This document shows, in pieces, positions 15,441-17,550 of a stretch of 17,550 nucleotides of DNA. How positions within the stretch are numbered: the first letter of the stretch is position 1; each line of letters opens with the position of its first letter. The stretch covers positions 1 to 17,550 of the forward strand of contig UQLQ01000032.1 of NCBI GenBank assembly GCA_900541905.1, in the 5' to 3' direction. A program made the position numbers and the translations under genes. Source of the DNA: an uncultured Oscillospiraceae bacterium (lineage in GTDB: Bacteria; Bacillota; Clostridia; Oscillospirales; Acutalibacteraceae). The notes under the pieces are model-generated. The model did not search any database. It was given only the letters and a program-made list of their open reading frames with translations, and was not told where the DNA came from.

Positions 15441-16142
15441 TTAAGCAATCAGTTGGCCGTCCGTAGAGACAACAGCAACTTGCCACGGAATCATTTTTCC
15501 GCTTTGCAGCAGAGCTGTTTTTACTGCATTTACAATTCCGCTGCAGCAAGGTACCTCCATGCGCACAACAGTTATACTTTGAATCTGATTTTGTTGTATA
15601 ATTGCAGTCAATTTATCTGCATAGTCTCCTTCATCTAATTTAGGACATCCAATGAGACAGATTTTATTTTTCATAAAGTCTGCATGAAAATTTCCATAAG
15701 CAAATGCGGTGCAATCAGCTGCGATTAATAAATCTGATTGATGAAAGTAAGGTGCGTTAACTGGAACTAATTTTATTTGTACCGGCCATTGCTGCAATTG
15801 AGAGGGAACAGAGGTATACATCGGTTGAGCGAGTCGTTCTGAAGACTTTATCGTTTTTACTTGAGAACCAGGGCAACCGCATGGAGTAGAGGTAACTGCT
15901 TTTTGTGATTGTTGTGCAGCGACTACAGCAGCTTCGTTGTATGGCAGCGCTTCACGTATTTCAAATGTAATGGCTCCTGTTGGACAAGCAGGCAAGCAGT
16001 CGCCCAAACCGTCGCAGTAGTCATCTCGAAGTAATTTTGCTTTTCCGTTTACCATGCCAATAGCTCCTTCATGGCAAGCAGATACACATAATGAGCATCC
16101 TGTGCAAAGTGCTTCTTCTATTTTAATAATTTTTCGTTTCAT
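15441..16142 (-). CDS. Ferredoxin-type 4Fe-4S protein linked to hcp
   Basis: A 233-residue iron-sulfur protein. Its N-terminus carries a first cluster motif C13-x2-C16-x2-C19-x3-C23 and a second C43-x5-C49-x3-C53 in which the expected second cysteine is Leu46. More cysteines follow: C88/C90 (CGCPG), C144, C162, C166 and C199/C200 (PCCSG), suggesting a further metal or redox site. Such proteins next to hcp are candidates for its electron donor; published comparative genomics calls a similar neighbour frdX, which I do not assign firmly. The frame is open to 16247, but the extra 35 residues overlap the promoter region. ATG 16142, with AGGAG ten bases upstream, starts just before the first cluster domain, so I choose it. 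Confidence 0.88.
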   Translation of the reverse strand: MKRKIIKIEEALCTGCSLCVSACHEGAIGMVNGKAKLLRDDYCDGLGDCLPACPTGAITFEIREALPYNEAAVVAAQQSQKAVTSTPCGCPGSQVKTIKSSERLAQPMYTSVPSQLQQWPVQIKLVPVNAPYFHQSDLLIAADCTAFAYGNFHADFMKNKICLIGCPKLDEGDYADKLTAIIQQNQIQSITVVRMEVPCCSGIVNAVKTALLQSGKMIPWQVAVVSTDGQLIA

Positions 16143-16169
16143 ACCTGGTTTGCTCCTGCTAAATTTATT

Positions 16170-16198
16170 TTGACTTTCTAATGGCATTGTACTATACT
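16170..16198 (+). promoter_or_regulatory. Promoter of the Crp/Fnr-family regulator gene
   Basis: TTGACT (16170-16175) and TATACT (16193-16198) are separated by exactly 17 bp. Transcription would start near 16205, nine bases before the inverted repeat at 16214-16227. Confidence 0.65.
16186..16196 (-). promoter_or_regulatory. -10 region of the ferredoxin-hcp promoter
   Basis: Reading the - strand, TATAGT (16196-16191) and TACAAT (16191-16186) are both possible -10 boxes; neither has a good -35. With TACAAT the start would be near 16179, which puts the inverted repeat at about -41.5, the class II activator position. The absence of a -35 box fits activator dependence. The -10 overlaps the -10 of the opposing regulator promoter. 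Confidence 0.5.
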
Positions 16199-16213
16199 GA
16201 TAACAATAAATCT

Positions 16214-16227
16214 GTTGCATTTGCAAC
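16214..16227. promoter_or_regulatory. Candidate operator of the Crp/Fnr-family regulator
   Basis: GTTGCATTTGCAAC is an inverted repeat with 5-bp half-sites GTTGC and GCAAC separated by four bases. This is the same 5-4-5 geometry as the FNR site TTGAT-N4-ATCAA. It lies between the divergent genes: upstream of the ferredoxin-hcp promoter and just downstream of the regulator's own predicted start. That suits activation of one gene and autorepression of the other (inference). Confidence 0.6.
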
Positions 16228-16241
16228 GTGGAGATGATTTT

Positions 16242-16901
16242 TTGCAAAAATATATTCCATTATTAAAAAAGGTTACACTGTTTGAAAATATAGAAGCTTC
16301 TGATATGTTGGCTATGTTAAAATGTCTGGGAGCTAGAATTCATTTTTATAAAAAAGGTGAAATTCCGCTTATGGCTGGAGATACTGTCTCTTCTGTCGGA
16401 ATTGTATTAAGCGGTCAAGCTCATGTGGTTCGTGAGGATATTGACGGAAACCAAATGATTGTAACAGAATTGCGGGAATGCGATTTGTTTGGAGAAACAT
16501 TTGCTTGTATAGAGACCAAATATTGTCCGGTAACCGTGGAGGCAATTACTGATTGTAATATCATGTGGATTGATTATCATAGAGTAATCACTTCTTGTCC
16601 ATCGGCTTGTGGTTTTCATACTAGATTAATTGGTAATATGCTTCGTTTAATTGCGTTTAAAAATTTGAGGTTGAATCGTAGATTAGAAATATTAGCCAAA
16701 CGTTCTATCCGCGAGCGATTACTGGCATATTTAGAATTACAAGCAGAAGATGCTGGAAGCAGGAGTTTTTCTATTCCGTTTGACCGTAATAAATTGGCAG
16801 ATTATCTTTGTACAGATCGTAGTGCCATGTCGCGTGAATTAGGTAAAATGCGGGATGAGGGAATTCTGGAATTTGAAAAAAATAGATTTACACTGCTATA
16901 A
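16242..16901 (+). CDS. Crp/Fnr-family transcription regulator, probable regulator of hcp
   Basis: A 219-residue regulator from the TTG at 16242. Residues about 12-125 form a cyclic-nucleotide-binding-type beta roll, a dimer helix follows (about 127-160), and the C-terminal helix-turn-helix (about 170-215) has the recognition sequence CTDRSAMSREL. The frame continues up to a TTG at 16215, but that lies within the inverted repeat, whereas TTG 16242 has GGAG (16230-16233) eight bases upstream; I choose the latter. The FNR N-terminal cysteine motif is absent, and the cAMP-binding residues of CRP are not evident. Several scattered cysteines exist (28, 80, 89, 95, 105, 119, 123, 190). Divergence from ferredoxin-hcp suggests an HcpR-like role in nitrosative stress; the effector is unknown. 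Confidence 0.88.
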   Translation: MQKYIPLLKKVTLFENIEASDMLAMLKCLGARIHFYKKGEIPLMAGDTVSSVGIVLSGQAHVVREDIDGNQMIVTELRECDLFGETFACIETKYCPVTVEAITDCNIMWIDYHRVITSCPSACGFHTRLIGNMLRLIAFKNLRLNRRLEILAKRSIRERLLAYLELQAEDAGSRSFSIPFDRNKLADYLCTDRSAMSRELGKMRDEGILEFEKNRFTLL

Positions 16902-16939
16902 CGGGCAAGGGCTATCCATATGGATAGCCCTTGCCCGTT
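16900..16939 (+). terminator. Perfect 40-bp palindrome, likely terminator of the regulator gene
   Basis: A 40-bp perfect palindrome centred between 16919 and 16920 (core GGGCTATCCATATGGATAGC). It includes part of the regulator's TAA (16899-16901). The RNA would form a stem of about 18 bp with a minimal loop. The following bases TCATTGTTTT are only moderately T-rich. Between 16940 and 17030 I see no other feature. Confidence 0.75.
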
Positions 16940-17030
16940 CATTGTTTTGGTTTAATTTGAATTGCTGATAGAGTTATGCTCCAACAAACTTCTGAAACAT
17001 ATATGTCGTTCGTTTTGTACGCAATAATCA

Positions 17031-17039
17031 TGATATAGT
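17031..17039 (+). promoter_or_regulatory. Possible extended -10 promoter before the M23 gene
   Basis: TGATATAGT (17031-17039) is an extended -10 element (TG-N-TATAGT). No well-spaced -35 box is visible; TTGTAC (17015-17020) is too close. It is followed by AAAGGAG (17047-17053). Confidence 0.35.
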
Positions 17040-17064
17040 AATTTTTAAAGGAGATGTAAATTAA

Positions 17065-17142
17065 TTGAAAATTTACCTTCTTACAACTATGACGTCAAAA
17101 GTTGGAATAATATATTATGAATTAAAGGAGACAAAAAAATGA
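17065..17142 (+). CDS. Possible 25-residue ORF coupled to the M23 gene
   Basis: A TTG start at 17065, 11 bases after a full AAAGGAG (17047-17053), opens a 25-codon frame (MKIYLLTTMTSKVGIIYYEL then KETKK). Its TGA (17140-17142) overlaps the ATG of the peptidase gene as ATGA. The peptide is basic with a short hydrophobic part, but is too short and polar to be a clear membrane protein or holin. Support is the ribosome binding site plus the overlap; the alternative is that AAAGGAG is a remnant and this is untranslated leader. Confidence 0.3.
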   Translation: MKIYLLTTMTSKVGIIYYELKETKK

Positions 17143-17550
17143 ATAGTCCTTATATGGGCAGATTTACAGTTACACAGGCTTATAGTTCTGCACATGATGG
17201 CTTGGATTTGGTGGGGCTTGACAGCAAACAGATACACAGTACAGTAAACGGCACTGTCATTCATGCCGGCTGGGAAAATCCCTCAAATCATTCCCAAGGT
17301 TTTGGTTTATATGTTTGTATTCGTGTAGGAAACCAAGATTATTACTACGGTCATATGTCACAAATATATGTTTCTGTTGGGCAAACGGTTAAAATCACAG
17401 ATATTATTGGTTTAGAGGGTTCTACCGGATATTCCACGGGTAGCCATTGCCATTATTGCTGCCGTGTTGCAGGAACCAGAACGCCACTTGATATCAATGC
17501 GATCAGTGGTATCCCAAATGTAGTTGGAGGCGTCTATGATGATGGTGGTT
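17139..17550 (+). CDS. M23 (LytM-like) metallopeptidase, 3' end cut by the window
   Basis: The first 137 residues of a frame that runs off the window. It has the M23 zinc-peptidase pattern: His19 and Asp23 in HDGLD, His72 in YYGHMS, and His103/His105 in STGSHCHY, with the usual NGTV and VSVGQTVKITDIIGLEGSTG strands between. Such enzymes cut peptide cross-links in peptidoglycan. The protein starts directly with the catalytic domain (MNSPYMGRFTVTQAYSS) and shows no signal peptide or membrane helix, which is more like phage or holin-released lysins than housekeeping LytM proteins; a C-terminal binding domain may lie beyond the edge. ATG 17139 has AAAGGAG (17124-17130) eight bases upstream. No other phage gene is visible, so a prophage origin is only a possibility. 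Confidence 0.85.
   Translation, partial: MNSPYMGRFTVTQAYSSAHDGLDLVGLDSKQIHSTVNGTVIHAGWENPSNHSQGFGLYVCIRVGNQDYYYGHMSQIYVSVGQTVKITDIIGLEGSTGYSTGSHCHYCCRVAGTRTPLDINAISGIPNVVGGVYDDGG

Noticed and set aside
16143..16247. Upstream extension of the ferredoxin-type gene (35 extra codons)
   Set aside because: It would run through the divergent promoters and the inverted repeat; the cluster domain starts immediately after ATG 16142, which has its own AGGAG.

Overview
The window looks like chromosomal DNA from a low-G+C, anaerobic Gram-positive bacterium of the Clostridia. Evidence: A/T-rich codon use, strong GGAGG-type ribosome binding sites, sigma-A-like promoters (two with an extended -10), a tRNA-Trp T-box in front of the trp operon, a strict-anaerobe-type hybrid cluster protein, and intrinsic terminators. 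I cannot name the species. I see no rRNA, tRNA, CRISPR array or insertion sequence.

Layout. (1) 1-1400, + strand: a promoter and one O-antigen ligase/polymerase-like membrane protein whose start codon is unclear, then a terminator. (2) 1490-5531, + strand: an OmpR-type response regulator, its HAMP-type sensor kinase and an unrecognised membrane-anchored extracytoplasmic protein, joined by abutting or overlapping codons. A membrane-anchored C39-like protein with its own possible promoter follows. (3) 5528-5563: a perfect palindromic terminator shared by two convergent transcription units. (4) 5560-12531, - strand: a complete tryptophan operon transcribed trpE-trpGD-trpC-trpF-trpB-trpA, with trpG and trpD fused, behind a T-box leader carrying a UGG (Trp) specifier. 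(5) 12624-13733, + strand: a GNAT acetyltransferase and a small NTF2/SnoaL-like protein. (6) 13760-16939: hcp and a ferredoxin-type protein on the - strand, divergent from a Crp/Fnr-family regulator. The shared intergenic region holds overlapping promoters and a 14-bp inverted repeat. (7) 17031-17550, + strand: a possible 25-codon ORF overlapping the start of an M23 (LytM-like) peptidase cut by the window edge.

Functional reading. The trp genes make tryptophan from chorismate, and uncharged tRNA-Trp should switch them on. The hcp cluster is a nitrosative/redox stress module in which the adjacent regulator probably activates ferredoxin-hcp and represses itself. The two-component operon and its C39 neighbour look like an envelope-sensing unit. 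The best leads for something undescribed are the third gene of that operon, the hcp control region with its variant ferredoxin, and the short ORF/M23 pair. None of them is clearly a new system from sequence reading alone.
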